DNA from: 1XD8-76 sp051880335
GTDB taxonomy: Bacteria > Bacillota > Clostridia > Lachnospirales > Lachnospiraceae
Direction: 5' to 3'
Assembly: GCA_051880335.1 (NCBI GenBank)
Contig: JBJENT010000164.1
Span: 1 to 44,180, forward strand
Length of the DNA: 44,180 nt
The notes below the pieces were generated by a model. It was not told where the DNA came from. It saw nothing but the letters and a program-made list of their open reading frames with translations, and ran no database searches. Positions 25,172 through 33,345 of the stretch are shown here, piece by piece (within the stretch, counting starts at the first letter, position 1; the number at the start of each line of letters is the position of its first letter). Both the position numbers and the translations under genes were made by a program.

Positions 25172-26386
25172 TTAAAGCGCCTTAATACGATTGATCGCTT
25201 CTACCGTATTTTCATAGCTGCCGAATGCAGTCAGTCTGAAATAGGTTTCGCCACTTGGTCCAAATCCGGAACCCGGTGTACCAACTACATTTGCTGTTTC
25301 CAGTAAATAATCAAAGAATTCCCAGCTGGTCATTCCATTTGGTGCTTTCAGCCAGATATAAGGTGCATTCACACCACCGGAAACCGTATATCCTGCATCC
25401 TTTAATCCATTATAAATATAAGATGCATTCTTCATATAATAAGCAATCTGCTCTTTCAGCTGAGCTTTTCCTGCTTCTGAATATACTGCTTCTCCGGCTC
25501 TCTGAATGATGTATGGAGCACCATTATATTTGGTTCCGTGGCGACGGGCCCAAAGAGAATGAAGCATCACATCACCGGATTTGATTTCTTTCGGGATCAC
25601 TGTTGCTCCCAGTCTGACTCCGGTAAAGCCTGCATTTTTAGAGAAGGATCTCAGCTCAATGGCACAGGTTCTGGCACCTTCACATTCATAAATGGTATGT
25701 GGCACATCATCTTCAGAAATATATGCCTCATAAGCAGCGTCATAAATAATAACTGCACCGTTTTTGTTGGCATAATCAACCCATTCCTGAAGCTGGGCTT
25801 TGGTGATAGTAGAACCGGTTGGATTGTTAGGGAAGCACAGATAAATGATATCCGGTACTTCTTTTGGCAGTTCAGGAGCAAAATTATTTTCTGCCAGACA
25901 AGGCATATAGATCACATCGCTCCAGGTCTCAGATTTTGGATCGTATGTGCCGGTCCTCCCTGCCATAACATTGGTATCTACATAAACCGGATAAACCGGA
26001 TCACAAACTGCAATTTTATTATCTTTGCTGAAAATCTCCTGAATATTGCCGGAATCGCTCTTTGCGCCGTCTGAAATAAAGATTTCATCATCGGCAATAT
26101 CGCATCCTCTTGCACGATAATCATTTTCTGCCATGGCATGTCTTAAAAATTCATATCCCAGGTCCGGAGCATACCCACGAAAGGTTTCTGCTTTTCCCAT
26201 CTCATCTACCGCACCGTGAAGGCTTTCAATGATTGCAGGTGCAAGGGGCAGTGTCACATCACCGATACCCAGACGAATGATCTTCTTGTCCGGGTTAGCT
26301 ACTGCATACGCATTTACCTTTTTTGCAATTGTTGAAAACAAATAACTGCCCGGCAGTTTCAAATAATCATCATTTACTTTAAACAT
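25172..26386 (-). CDS. dapL: LL-diaminopimelate aminotransferase
   Basis: A 404-residue class I/II PLP enzyme that converts tetrahydrodipicolinate directly to LL-diaminopimelate, bypassing acylated intermediates. RLGIGDVTLPLAPAI near residue 40, CFPNNPTGSTITKAQL near 190, YDAAYEAYI near 220 and the PLP-lysine motif SFSKNAGFTGVRLG near 255 are seen. Length and N terminus (NDDYLKLPGSYLFSTIA) fit DapL rather than a general aminotransferase. It follows dapF after a 97-base gap filled with ~16-base degenerate repeats. Provides DAP for cell wall and lysine. Confidence 0.93.
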   Translation of the reverse strand: MFKVNDDYLKLPGSYLFSTIAKKVNAYAVANPDKKIIRLGIGDVTLPLAPAIIESLHGAVDEMGKAETFRGYAPDLGYEFLRHAMAENDYRARGCDIADDEIFISDGAKSDSGNIQEIFSKDNKIAVCDPVYPVYVDTNVMAGRTGTYDPKSETWSDVIYMPCLAENNFAPELPKEVPDIIYLCFPNNPTGSTITKAQLQEWVDYANKNGAVIIYDAAYEAYISEDDVPHTIYECEGARTCAIELRSFSKNAGFTGVRLGATVIPKEIKSGDVMLHSLWARRHGTKYNGAPYIIQRAGEAVYSEAGKAQLKEQIAYYMKNASYIYNGLKDAGYTVSGGVNAPYIWLKAPNGMTSWEFFDYLLETANVVGTPGSGFGPSGETYFRLTAFGSYENTVEAINRIKAL

Positions 26387-26395
26387 CTCTATTTC

Positions 26396-26480
26396 CCTTC
26401 TTATTAAATTTTCTTATGGTTTCCTTATAGATTTTCTTAGGGATTTCCATATAAATTTCTCTATAGATTTCCTTTTCGCT
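26396..26480 (-). repeat. Degenerate ~16-base repeats between dapF and dapL
   Basis: On minus a unit of the type GAAAATCTATAAGGAAA recurs about five times with changes (AAATCTATAGAG, AAATTTATATGG, AAATCCCTAAGA, AAATCTATAAGG, AAACCATAAGA). The last copy merges into the weak dapL ribosome binding site. Confidence 0.6.
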
Positions 26481-26483
26481 CCT

Positions 26484-27317
26484 CTACCATTCTCCTTCGA
26501 AAACAGTAGTGGCAGGACCTGTCATATAAACAAGATTTTTCTCTCTGTCCCACTCAATGAAGAGTTCACCACCTAACAGTTTAACAGTTACCGCATGGTC
26601 CGTCAAACCATTTAGTGCGCAGGCAACCACCGTTGCACAGCACCCGGTACCGCAGGCATAAGTCTCACCGGTACCTCTTTCCCATACCCGCATCTCTACC
26701 GTTTCCCTATCCAGTACTTTTACAAATTCTGTATTGGTCCGTTTTGGAAATACAGCATGATTTTCAAAATGCGGGCCGATCTTCTCCAGATCCAGATCCT
26801 TAACCTCATCCATAAATACAACTGCATGAGGATTTCCCATGGAAACACAGGTTATTTCATACTCTTTATCGCAGACCATAACCGGCTGCTTTATGACCTG
26901 ATCTCCCGGCAGGTTTACCGGGATCTGCTCAGGCTCTAAAATCGGGCTTCCCATATTCACCCGGACGGACTGGGTAAGTCCATTTTCGATGGTTAAGTCC
27001 AGATATTTTATCTTCCCCGCACTAACAATAGAAATGGACGTCTTATCCGTCAATTTTTTATCATATACATATTTGGCAACACAACGGATACCATTTCCGC
27101 ACATTTCAGCACGGGTTCCGTCTGCATTCCACATTTCCATTTCAAAATCAGCCTCCTCAGAGGGATTGATAAAAATCACTCCATCCCCACCGATTCCGAA
27201 ATGCCTGTCACTCATTTTTCTCACCAGTTCCGGTTTTTCTTCCGCACGGACCGTTTCTACTAATCCGTTGATATATATATAGTCATTTCCGCAGCCATGC
27301 ATCTTTGTAAACTTCAT
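26484..27317 (-). CDS. dapF: Diaminopimelate epimerase
   Basis: A 277-residue enzyme that interconverts LL- and meso-diaminopimelate without cofactor. The two catalytic cysteines are visible, in MCGNGIRC near residue 73 and YACGTGCCAT near residue 220; MHGCGNDYI at the N terminus is typical. With dapL it makes the meso-DAP end of the pathway. It starts 16 bases after the ANTAR gene, with GAGAGGTG before its ATG. Confidence 0.95.
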   Translation of the reverse strand: MKFTKMHGCGNDYIYINGLVETVRAEEKPELVRKMSDRHFGIGGDGVIFINPSEEADFEMEMWNADGTRAEMCGNGIRCVAKYVYDKKLTDKTSISIVSAGKIKYLDLTIENGLTQSVRVNMGSPILEPEQIPVNLPGDQVIKQPVMVCDKEYEITCVSMGNPHAVVFMDEVKDLDLEKIGPHFENHAVFPKRTNTEFVKVLDRETVEMRVWERGTGETYACGTGCCATVVACALNGLTDHAVTVKLLGGELFIEWDREKNLVYMTGPATTVFEGEW

Positions 27318-27333
27318 ACAGCACCTCTCTTAC

Positions 27334-27882
27334 CTACATCTTCATCATGGCCAGCACCATCTGAGCGGATTCCACCATATTGGTGCTGCTGTCCATGCTG
27401 CATTTCTGCAAATATTTGTGAGCTTCCGGCTCTGTCATATGGTTACGATCCATTAAAAGCCTTTTTGCCTCTTTGATCAGCTCCAGCTCCTTCTCATTTC
27501 GTTCTTTTGGCTTTTCTCTCAGTTTCCTGCGGCGACGTTCTATCGTTGTCACCATCATTTCCACTGTACTGATCAAATCATTTGTCTTCAGCGGCATTGA
27601 CAGACACAATATGTCTTTTGATTCTACTTCATTCAGATGCTTAGCCGAAGCAAGCAGAAGCATTTCAAATCCTTTTGGAAGATATTCGTTCAGTTCCGAA
27701 TACATCATATCCGCCAGCTTGTATGCCGATATAACAACTCCGCTGCCTAAATCCTCCATCTGACTGATTGCCTGTGCACCGGTCGTGCATGCTGCATTTA
27801 CGGAGAAACCTCTTCGAACCAGTAAGTTTTTGATTCCCTTTGCATCTTCTATTTTGGGGAATACTACCACTACACTGGTCAT
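27334..27882 (-). CDS. ANTAR-domain antiterminator with degenerate receiver domain
   Basis: A 182-residue protein of the AmiR/NasR type. Residues 1-115 look like a response-regulator receiver, but the phospho-acceptor Asp position reads GVVISAYKL and carries no Asp, so control by phosphorylation is unlikely (the PLK lysine region is kept). A basic linker (ERRRRKLREKPKE) leads to an ANTAR RNA-binding domain at about residues 125-180 (LIKEAKRLLMDRNHMTEPEAHKYLQK). ANTAR proteins bind hairpins in leader RNAs and prevent termination. It lies 69 bases downstream of glnA, whose leader has a terminator, so the likely target is glnA itself. Strong site AGGAGGTG before ATG. Confidence 0.9.
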   Translation of the reverse strand: MTSVVVVFPKIEDAKGIKNLLVRRGFSVNAACTTGAQAISQMEDLGSGVVISAYKLADMMYSELNEYLPKGFEMLLLASAKHLNEVESKDILCLSMPLKTNDLISTVEMMVTTIERRRRKLREKPKERNEKELELIKEAKRLLMDRNHMTEPEAHKYLQKCSMDSSTNMVESAQMVLAMMKM

Positions 27883-27951
27883 ATTTCACCTCCTACTGTT
27901 CAAGAACATCTCTGTTTCATTTCTTTTTCGAAATAAACCTTACTGTAGGAG

Positions 27952-29283
27952 TTAAAAATTCAGCAGATAGCGATCCAGTTCCCACTGTGTAACCTGTGCG
28001 CTGTACTCTTTCCATTCTGCTTTTTTGGCACGGATATAGTTCTTTGTGATATGTTCGCCTAAGGTATCCACCAGAAGCTTATCTTTTTCCAGTTCCAGAA
28101 GGGCATCCGGAAGAGAGGTCGGTATGGATTCCAAACCTTCCTGTTTCATTTCCGCTCTGGACATCGTATAAAGATCCCGGTCAATGGAAGCCGGTGGCAT
28201 GATCTTATTTTTTATTCCATCCATTCCGGCACGCAGGCAGAGAGCCAGAGCCAGATAAGGATTGGCTGCCGGATCGGGACTTCTCAGTTCCACTCTTGTA
28301 TTATTTCCTTTGGTTGCCGGTACCCGGATCAGGGAACTTCGGTTGCTGCTGCTCCAGGAAATATGCATGGGTGCTTCATAACCCGGCACAAGACGCTTAT
28401 AAGAATTTACAAGTGGGTTTAAAACAGCAGTCATTCCCTTAATATGCTTCATCAGACCGCCAATAAAGTAATATGCTTCCTTGCTCAGTCCGTTGATATC
28501 ACTGGGGTCATTAAAAATATTTTCACCATCTTTATAGATGGACATATTCAGGTGCATGCCGGAACCATTGGTGCCCAGTTTCGGTTTGGGCATAAAGGTA
28601 GCATGAAGGCCATGGCGTTTTGCAATGGTTTTTACCACCAGCTTAAAGGTCATAATATTGTCTGCCGCCTGCAGGGTTTCCTCGTGCTGCACATTGATTT
28701 CATGCTGGGCAGGAGCCATTTCATGATGGGACGCTTCGATCGTATATCCCATATCTTCCAGTGTCATAACCATGTCACGACGGGCATTTTCGCCAAAATC
28801 CGTAGGCCCCATATCAAAATAGCCTGCCTGCTCATTGGTATTGGTGGTAGGTCTTCCGTTTTCATCAATATCAAACAGGAAAAATTCACATTCCGGTCCA
28901 ACCTCCATGGTATATCCCATATCGGTAAGTTCCTGGATTGCCTTTTTTAATATGTATCTGGGATTTCCCTCGAATGGCTCTCCGTTCACTTTATGAACAT
29001 CACAGATCAGTCTGGCAACTTTGCCCTGCTGTGGTCTCCACGGAAAAATCGCTATGGTATCCAGATCCGGATACAAAAACATATCGGATTCCTCGATTCC
29101 CGTAAATCCTTCGATTGCAGAACCATCAAACATACATTCATTGTTCAATGCCCTGTCTAACTGACTGGATGTAATCGCAATATTCTTTAGATTTCCAAAG
29201 ATATCAGCAAACTGCAGACGAATGAATTCCACGTCTTCTTCTTCTACCAGCTTCATGATATCTTCTTTTGTGTATTTACTCAT
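27952..29283 (-). CDS. glnA: Glutamine synthetase, type I
   Basis: A 443-residue enzyme that makes glutamine from glutamate, ammonia and ATP. Seen in order: FADIFGNLKNIAI, MFDGSAIEGF near residue 55, PECEFFLF near 125, NGSGMHLN near 240, VPGYEAPMH near 310, NRSSLIRVP near 330 and NPYLALALCLRAG near 360. The size fits the short GSI-alpha type of Firmicutes, which is usually not adenylylated. The start 29283 was chosen over 29304 on the basis of GGTGGAAGC upstream. Transcription starts about 90 bases upstream and meets an intrinsic terminator at once; the ANTAR gene follows downstream. Confidence 0.95.
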   Translation of the reverse strand: MSKYTKEDIMKLVEEEDVEFIRLQFADIFGNLKNIAITSSQLDRALNNECMFDGSAIEGFTGIEESDMFLYPDLDTIAIFPWRPQQGKVARLICDVHKVNGEPFEGNPRYILKKAIQELTDMGYTMEVGPECEFFLFDIDENGRPTTNTNEQAGYFDMGPTDFGENARRDMVMTLEDMGYTIEASHHEMAPAQHEINVQHEETLQAADNIMTFKLVVKTIAKRHGLHATFMPKPKLGTNGSGMHLNMSIYKDGENIFNDPSDINGLSKEAYYFIGGLMKHIKGMTAVLNPLVNSYKRLVPGYEAPMHISWSSSNRSSLIRVPATKGNNTRVELRSPDPAANPYLALALCLRAGMDGIKNKIMPPASIDRDLYTMSRAEMKQEGLESIPTSLPDALLELEKDKLLVDTLGEHITKNYIRAKKAEWKEYSAQVTQWELDRYLLNF

Positions 29284-29338
29284 GCTTCCACCATTTCCTT
29301 TCACTTTTTCTTATCGTTCTTACCCATTTCATCCAAAA

Positions 29339-29372
29339 AAAGGCGCTCTTATCCCTATGTAAGAACGCCTTT
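29339..29372 (-). terminator. Intrinsic terminator/attenuator in the glnA leader
   Basis: Arms AAAGGCG-TCTTA and TAAGA-CGCCTTT with a loop containing AUAGGG on the RNA; on minus it is followed by seven T. It begins only about 5-10 bases after the predicted transcription start of glnA. The loop fits the A1-G4 pattern of ANTAR hexaloops (AUAGGG), though the closing pair is a C-A mismatch. The arm GTAAGAACG (29359-29367) can also pair perfectly with CGTTCTTAC at 29315-29323, downstream of the T run. Confidence 0.75.
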
Positions 29373-29382
29373 GTTCTTTCAA

Positions 29383-29412
29383 ATCATACTCTGCCGGTAA
29401 AGTCTTTGTCAA
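29383..29412 (-). promoter_or_regulatory. Promoter of glnA
   Basis: Minus strand TTGACA (29407-29412), 18-base spacer, TATGAT (29383-29388). A perfect -35 with a good -10, directly upstream of the attenuator. Confidence 0.75.
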
Positions 29413-29483
29413 GAGGAGTATTTCCACGCATATCCGGCTAGCATGCCTCATAAGATATATTAACAACTTACCCGGAGCAAGCC

Positions 29484-29975
29484 ATGAGCGCCAAACCACA
29501 GATTTTTGTTTTCCACTTAAAAGAAGTCATTTATACAGCAATCTTTATCATTTTAGGAATTCTCTTTTTGCTTTTACTGCTTATCATGTTTAAGCCGGAT
29601 TCTGACCAGAAAGAAACGGAGGGCAGTGTATCCGGAAATACACAGCAGACCGGCAGTATCTATGTTCCCGGCACCTATACCACAATTGTTTATCTGGATG
29701 GACAGTCCTTTGAAGTCCAGGTAACTACTATGGAGGACCATATCTCTGACATTACACTGCATGCACAGGACTCTACACTTTCCGCATTATATCCGTTGCT
29801 GGAGCCTTCTATGGCTTCCCTCTCCCAACAGATATGCGAGACCCAGTCATTCGACAACCTTACTATTTCAGAGGATGCCACTTATACATCACAATTGTTA
29901 CTGGAGGCCATAAGTGCTTCTGTTGCAATGGCAATGCCGGATGATACACAGACTTCACAGATGCAGATGGAGTAA
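29484..29975 (+). CDS. Small membrane-anchored extracytoplasmic protein, unknown
   Basis: A 163-residue protein with a single strong hydrophobic segment (residues about 15-36) after a short cytoplasmic start, then a polar linker (residues 38-58, S/T/Q/G-rich) and a compact domain beginning VPGTYTTIVYLDGQSFEVQVTTMEDHISDITL, which resembles the GTY...V...G....V.V.V..G.I....V pattern of FMN-binding-type or similar small domains; no flavin threonine motif is evident. CGGAGCAAGCC precedes the ATG. It is divergent from glnA and its function is unknown. Array 2 begins 23 bases after its stop codon. Confidence 0.7.
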   Translation: MSAKPQIFVFHLKEVIYTAIFIILGILFLLLLLIMFKPDSDQKETEGSVSGNTQQTGSIYVPGTYTTIVYLDGQSFEVQVTTMEDHISDITLHAQDSTLSALYPLLEPSMASLSQQICETQSFDNLTISEDATYTSQLLLEAISASVAMAMPDDTQTSQMQME

Positions 29976-29998
29976 AAATGAAATTTGTATGGTATATG

Positions 29999-30297
29999 TC
30001 ATGGGTTTGAAGAGAAATTGACCATTCCCATGACATAAAAAAGTGAAGCATCATGGGAAATATGTCAAATTCTCATCTCACATAACATGTACGCTATAGT
30101 ATGTTATGGGTTTTGAGGAAAAGTGGTTTTTCCCATGATGCTCACAAATAAAAAATCATGGGCAACACACAATAACTGTAATTACCCATGACATATATCA
30201 AATATAGTATCATGTGAAAAGAGCAAATCAAACATTTCCCATGACATTCGCGATATAAGTATCATGGGAAATGAGTCAAAATCTCAATTTCCCATGA
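29999..30297. repeat. Array 2: six phased inverted-repeat units (TCATGGG / CCCATGA)
   Basis: Left heptamers (TCATGGG or close variants) start at 29999, 30051, 30104, 30156, 30210 and 30262, a period of 52-54; right heptamers (CCCATGA) at 30027, 30079 (degenerate), 30132, 30185, 30238 and 30291. Units are 35-36 bases and spacing alternates 28-29 and 24-25. The design equals array 1 (six units, alternate orientation) with an unrelated heptamer. It fills the convergent gap 29976-30418 between the membrane protein and nadE, apart from the dispersed repeat at 30357-30398. No coding gene or CRISPR-like unique spacers are seen. Confidence 0.82.
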
Positions 30298-30356
30298 GTC
30301 TTATCTAGACATTCTTACATTCTTATTCTTTCCGAGCCCGCTTTTCAGCCAAAAAA

Positions 30357-30398
30357 TGTAACTATTCAGAACCCCATTCGCAAAACGCAGCTTCGCTG
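30357..30398 (-). repeat. Dispersed ~45-base repeat, copy 2, with small hairpin
   Basis: On the minus strand it begins CAGCGAAGC and reads TGCGTTTTGCGAATGGGG, then CTGAATAG, like copy 1 at 5641. Here GCAGC-GAA-GCTGC forms a tight hairpin followed by GTTTTG, so it may help end the nadE transcript, whose stop codon is 20 bases away. Confidence 0.6.
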
Positions 30399-30418
30399 CT
30401 TCCTTTTTGCTCATGTAT

Positions 30419-32335
30419 TTATGGCTTCAATTTCTCGATCTCATCTAACCAGATGCGTCCGCTGGCATCGGAAGGCATACGCAGATCTCCCCTTGGAGAA
30501 ACTGCAACGCTACCCACTTTCGGACCATCGGGCAGGCAGGATCTCTTAAACTGCTGGGCAAAATACCTCCTGTAAAAGGTCTTTAACCATTTCAGTATCA
30601 CTTCGTAAGGATATTCCCCACCGAAGGTTTCTCTGGCAATACGATATATTTTGGAAGGTTCAAAGCCCTGACGAAGCATATAATATAAAAAGAAATCATG
30701 GAGTTCATAAGGTCCCACCAGATCTTCGGTTTTCTGAGCGATCTTACCGTCTACCGGTGGCAGAAGTTCCGGAGAAACCGGAGTATCCAGAACATCCAGA
30801 AGTACCTGGTTTAATGCTTCATTTCCGCAGGTATCTGCATAATATTTTACCAGATGACGGACTAAGGTCTTGGGCACGCCTGCATTTACACCATACATGG
30901 ACATATGGTCTCCGTTATAGGTTGCCCATCCAAGAGCCAGCTCTGACATATCCCCGGTACCGATCACCAGGCCGCCGGTCTTATTGGCAATATCCATAAT
31001 GACCTGGGTTCTTTCCCGGGCCTGTCCGTTTTCATAGGTCACATCATGCACATTGGAATCCTGACCAATATCTGCAAAATGCTGGATAACGGATGCTTTG
31101 ATATCCACTTCCATCAGCGTTGCCTGCAGAGTCTCGGCCAGTTTGCAGGCATTGGTATAGGTTCTGTCCGTGGTTCCAAAGCAGGGCATGGTAACCGCCA
31201 GAATATCTTTTCTGTCTTTGCCCAGCATATCAAATGCCCGGGCTGTTACCAGCAGTGCAAGGGTGGAATCCAATCCCCCGGATACACCGACTACCGCTGT
31301 TTTTGCTCTGGTGTGTTCATATCGTTTTTTCAATCCATAGGACTGAATATTTAAAATATCATCACAACGTTTTCTTCGCAATGTTTCATCCGAAGGAACG
31401 AAAGGCTGCTTTCCAAAGGTTCTTTCCAGTTTCGTTTCTTCCACTTTCAGTTCAAACGGAACCACCAGATATCCGGCATGTTCTTCGGAAAGGAACGTAT
31501 TCATACGCCTTCTTTCCGATACCAGTTTATGGATATCCAGATCCCCGTAAACGGTTTCTCCCGAAAAACGTTTTGCTTCTGCCAGAATGCTTCCGTTTTC
31601 CGCAATCATATTGTGTCCCGAAAATACCAGATCCTGAGTGGACTCACCTTCTCCGGCACTGGAATAGATATATCCGCAGATCAGCCGGCCGCTGGCAGCC
31701 TGTACCATCATTTTCCGGTATTCATCTTTTGACACAGTCTCATTAGATGCGGAAAGATTTACCATCACCGTGGCTCCTGCAAGGGCATGTCTTGTGGACG
31801 GAGTATCCGGAACCCAGATATCCTCACAAATTTCACATCCCACCTGCAAACCGGGCATACTGTCACAGGAAAAAAGAAGATTGGTTCCAAAAGGAATTTC
31901 TTCCCCGTCAAACAGATAGGAAAGAGTTTCTTCATTTCCTGCAGTAAAATGCCTTGCTTCATAAAATTCACCATAATTTGGAATATAGGCTTTTGGCACC
32001 ATTCCAAGCAGTATACCATCCTGAATCACTGCTGCCACATTGTACAGCTTCTGCTGTCTCTCCACCGGAAGACCCACAAAGACCAGACTGTCATGTCCAT
32101 CGGTATAGTCAATGATTTTCCGCAGTGCATCCAGCGCACCGGAAAGAAGTGTTTCCTGCAAAAACAGATCCTGGCAGGTATATCCGGTAATGCACAATTC
32201 CGGAAATACTATGATTTTTGCCCCTCTGTCAAAAGCTTCCTGCATTTTTTTGCATATAACCTCTGCATTATGGACCGGATCGGCCACTGTTATCTTCGGT
32301 GTAACTGCTGCTGTCTTGATAAACCCATGTTTCAT
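30419..32335 (-). CDS. nadE: NAD synthase, glutamine-dependent
   Basis: A 638-residue two-domain enzyme that makes NAD from nicotinic acid adenine dinucleotide with ammonia from glutamine. The N-terminal nitrilase-fold glutaminase shows all three catalytic places: Glu in VFPELCITGYTC (residue about 45), Lys in MVPKAYIPNYGEFYEARHF (about 120) and Cys in VGCEICEDIW (about 175). The synthase domain has the ATP loop GVSGGLDSTLALL near residue 350 and GTGDMSELALGW near 470. The ribosome binding site is weak (GCGGAT) and the upstream spacer to hslO consists of 13-base tandem repeats. Confidence 0.95.
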   Translation of the reverse strand: MKHGFIKTAAVTPKITVADPVHNAEVICKKMQEAFDRGAKIIVFPELCITGYTCQDLFLQETLLSGALDALRKIIDYTDGHDSLVFVGLPVERQQKLYNVAAVIQDGILLGMVPKAYIPNYGEFYEARHFTAGNEETLSYLFDGEEIPFGTNLLFSCDSMPGLQVGCEICEDIWVPDTPSTRHALAGATVMVNLSASNETVSKDEYRKMMVQAASGRLICGYIYSSAGEGESTQDLVFSGHNMIAENGSILAEAKRFSGETVYGDLDIHKLVSERRRMNTFLSEEHAGYLVVPFELKVEETKLERTFGKQPFVPSDETLRRKRCDDILNIQSYGLKKRYEHTRAKTAVVGVSGGLDSTLALLVTARAFDMLGKDRKDILAVTMPCFGTTDRTYTNACKLAETLQATLMEVDIKASVIQHFADIGQDSNVHDVTYENGQARERTQVIMDIANKTGGLVIGTGDMSELALGWATYNGDHMSMYGVNAGVPKTLVRHLVKYYADTCGNEALNQVLLDVLDTPVSPELLPPVDGKIAQKTEDLVGPYELHDFFLYYMLRQGFEPSKIYRIARETFGGEYPYEVILKWLKTFYRRYFAQQFKRSCLPDGPKVGSVAVSPRGDLRMPSDASGRIWLDEIEKLKP

Positions 32336-32344
32336 ATCCGCTTT

Positions 32345-32470
32345 TCCATCCTTTACCGTGATGTATTATTTACCGTGATGCTTTTTACTATGATGCTTTC
32401 ATTGTGATGTTTCATTGTGATGTTTTATTGTGATGTTTTATTGTGATGTTTTATTGTGATGTTTTACCGT
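32345..32470 (-). repeat. 13-base tandem repeat between hslO and nadE
   Basis: On the minus strand a 13-base unit AACATCACAATAA repeats about eight to ten times; the middle four copies are identical and the outer ones vary (GCATCACGGTAA, GCATCATAGTAA, ACATCACGGTAA). The first unit contains the hslO stop codon and its last codons, and the final one ends about 20 bases before the nadE ATG. Each unit carries a TAA, but in shifting frames because 13 is not a multiple of 3. Confidence 0.85.
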
Positions 32471-33345
32471 GATGCTTTTTTCACCATCTGTTTTAATTCT
32501 TCCACAGAAAAACAATAATTATGATTACAGAAATGACAATTTACTTCAATTGACTTTCCATCTTTTATCATATCATTAATTTCCTTTTTTCCCAAGCTGA
32601 TTAATGCTTTTTCCACTCTCGCTTTGTCGCAGTTGCAGTAAAATCTGGTATCTGTTTTTTCCGTGAACTGTACGTCCATACCGGCCAGCACTGTCTCCAG
32701 AATCTGCTCGGGAGTGAGTCCTTCATCCAGCATGGTTGTAACAGGCTTTAATGCTTTCAGATTTTCTTCCAGCCGGGAAATCACACTGTCTTCCGCAAAA
32801 GGCATCAGTTGCACAATAAATCCACCGGCCTGACGGACTGTATTGTTTTTCTCCATCAATACACCCAGTCCAACGGAAGAAGGAATCTGCTCGGAAGCCG
32901 CAAAATAGTAGGTAAGATCTTCTGCAATTTCTCCAGTCTGTAAGGCAGTTTGTCCAACATATGGTTCTTTCATTCCCATATCCTTTATGACGCTGAGCAT
33001 ACCGTTTCCCATAGCACCGCCTACATCCAGTTTTCCAATGGCATTGGCGGGCAGGATCACCTGAGGATGAATGGCGTAGCCTTTTACATTTCCCTGAGAA
33101 TCCGCAGTCACAGTAAGCCCACCTGCCGGTCCGTCCCCACGAATCTGCAGGGTTAAAACGTCTTTTTCCCCTTTCATCATACTGCCCATCATGGCACCGG
33201 CAGTTAAGAGTCTGCCAAGAGCTGCTGTGATCACAGGACTGGTGTCGTGACTTTGTCTGGCCTGTTCCACTGTTTCTTTTGTGGTTGCCGCAAAGGCCCG
33301 GATCTGGGCATTTGCAGCAGTTGCTTTTATAATATAGTCCTTCAT
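32464..33345 (-). CDS. hslO: Hsp33 redox-regulated chaperone
   Basis: A 293-residue holdase activated by oxidation. The N-terminal domain is typical (ATAANAQIRAFAATTKETVEQARQ, GRLLTAGAMMGSMMKGE, GDGPAGG), and the C-terminal zinc centre has the full set CNC near residue 235 and CHFC near residue 268. It overlaps the methyltransferase gene by 4 bases (ATGA), so these two are coupled. A thiol-based stress chaperone fits a strict anaerobe that also encodes rubrerythrin and PerR in this window. Confidence 0.94.
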   Translation of the reverse strand: MKDYIIKATAANAQIRAFAATTKETVEQARQSHDTSPVITAALGRLLTAGAMMGSMMKGEKDVLTLQIRGDGPAGGLTVTADSQGNVKGYAIHPQVILPANAIGKLDVGGAMGNGMLSVIKDMGMKEPYVGQTALQTGEIAEDLTYYFAASEQIPSSVGLGVLMEKNNTVRQAGGFIVQLMPFAEDSVISRLEENLKALKPVTTMLDEGLTPEQILETVLAGMDVQFTEKTDTRFYCNCDKARVEKALISLGKKEINDMIKDGKSIEVNCHFCNHNYCFSVEELKQMVKKASR

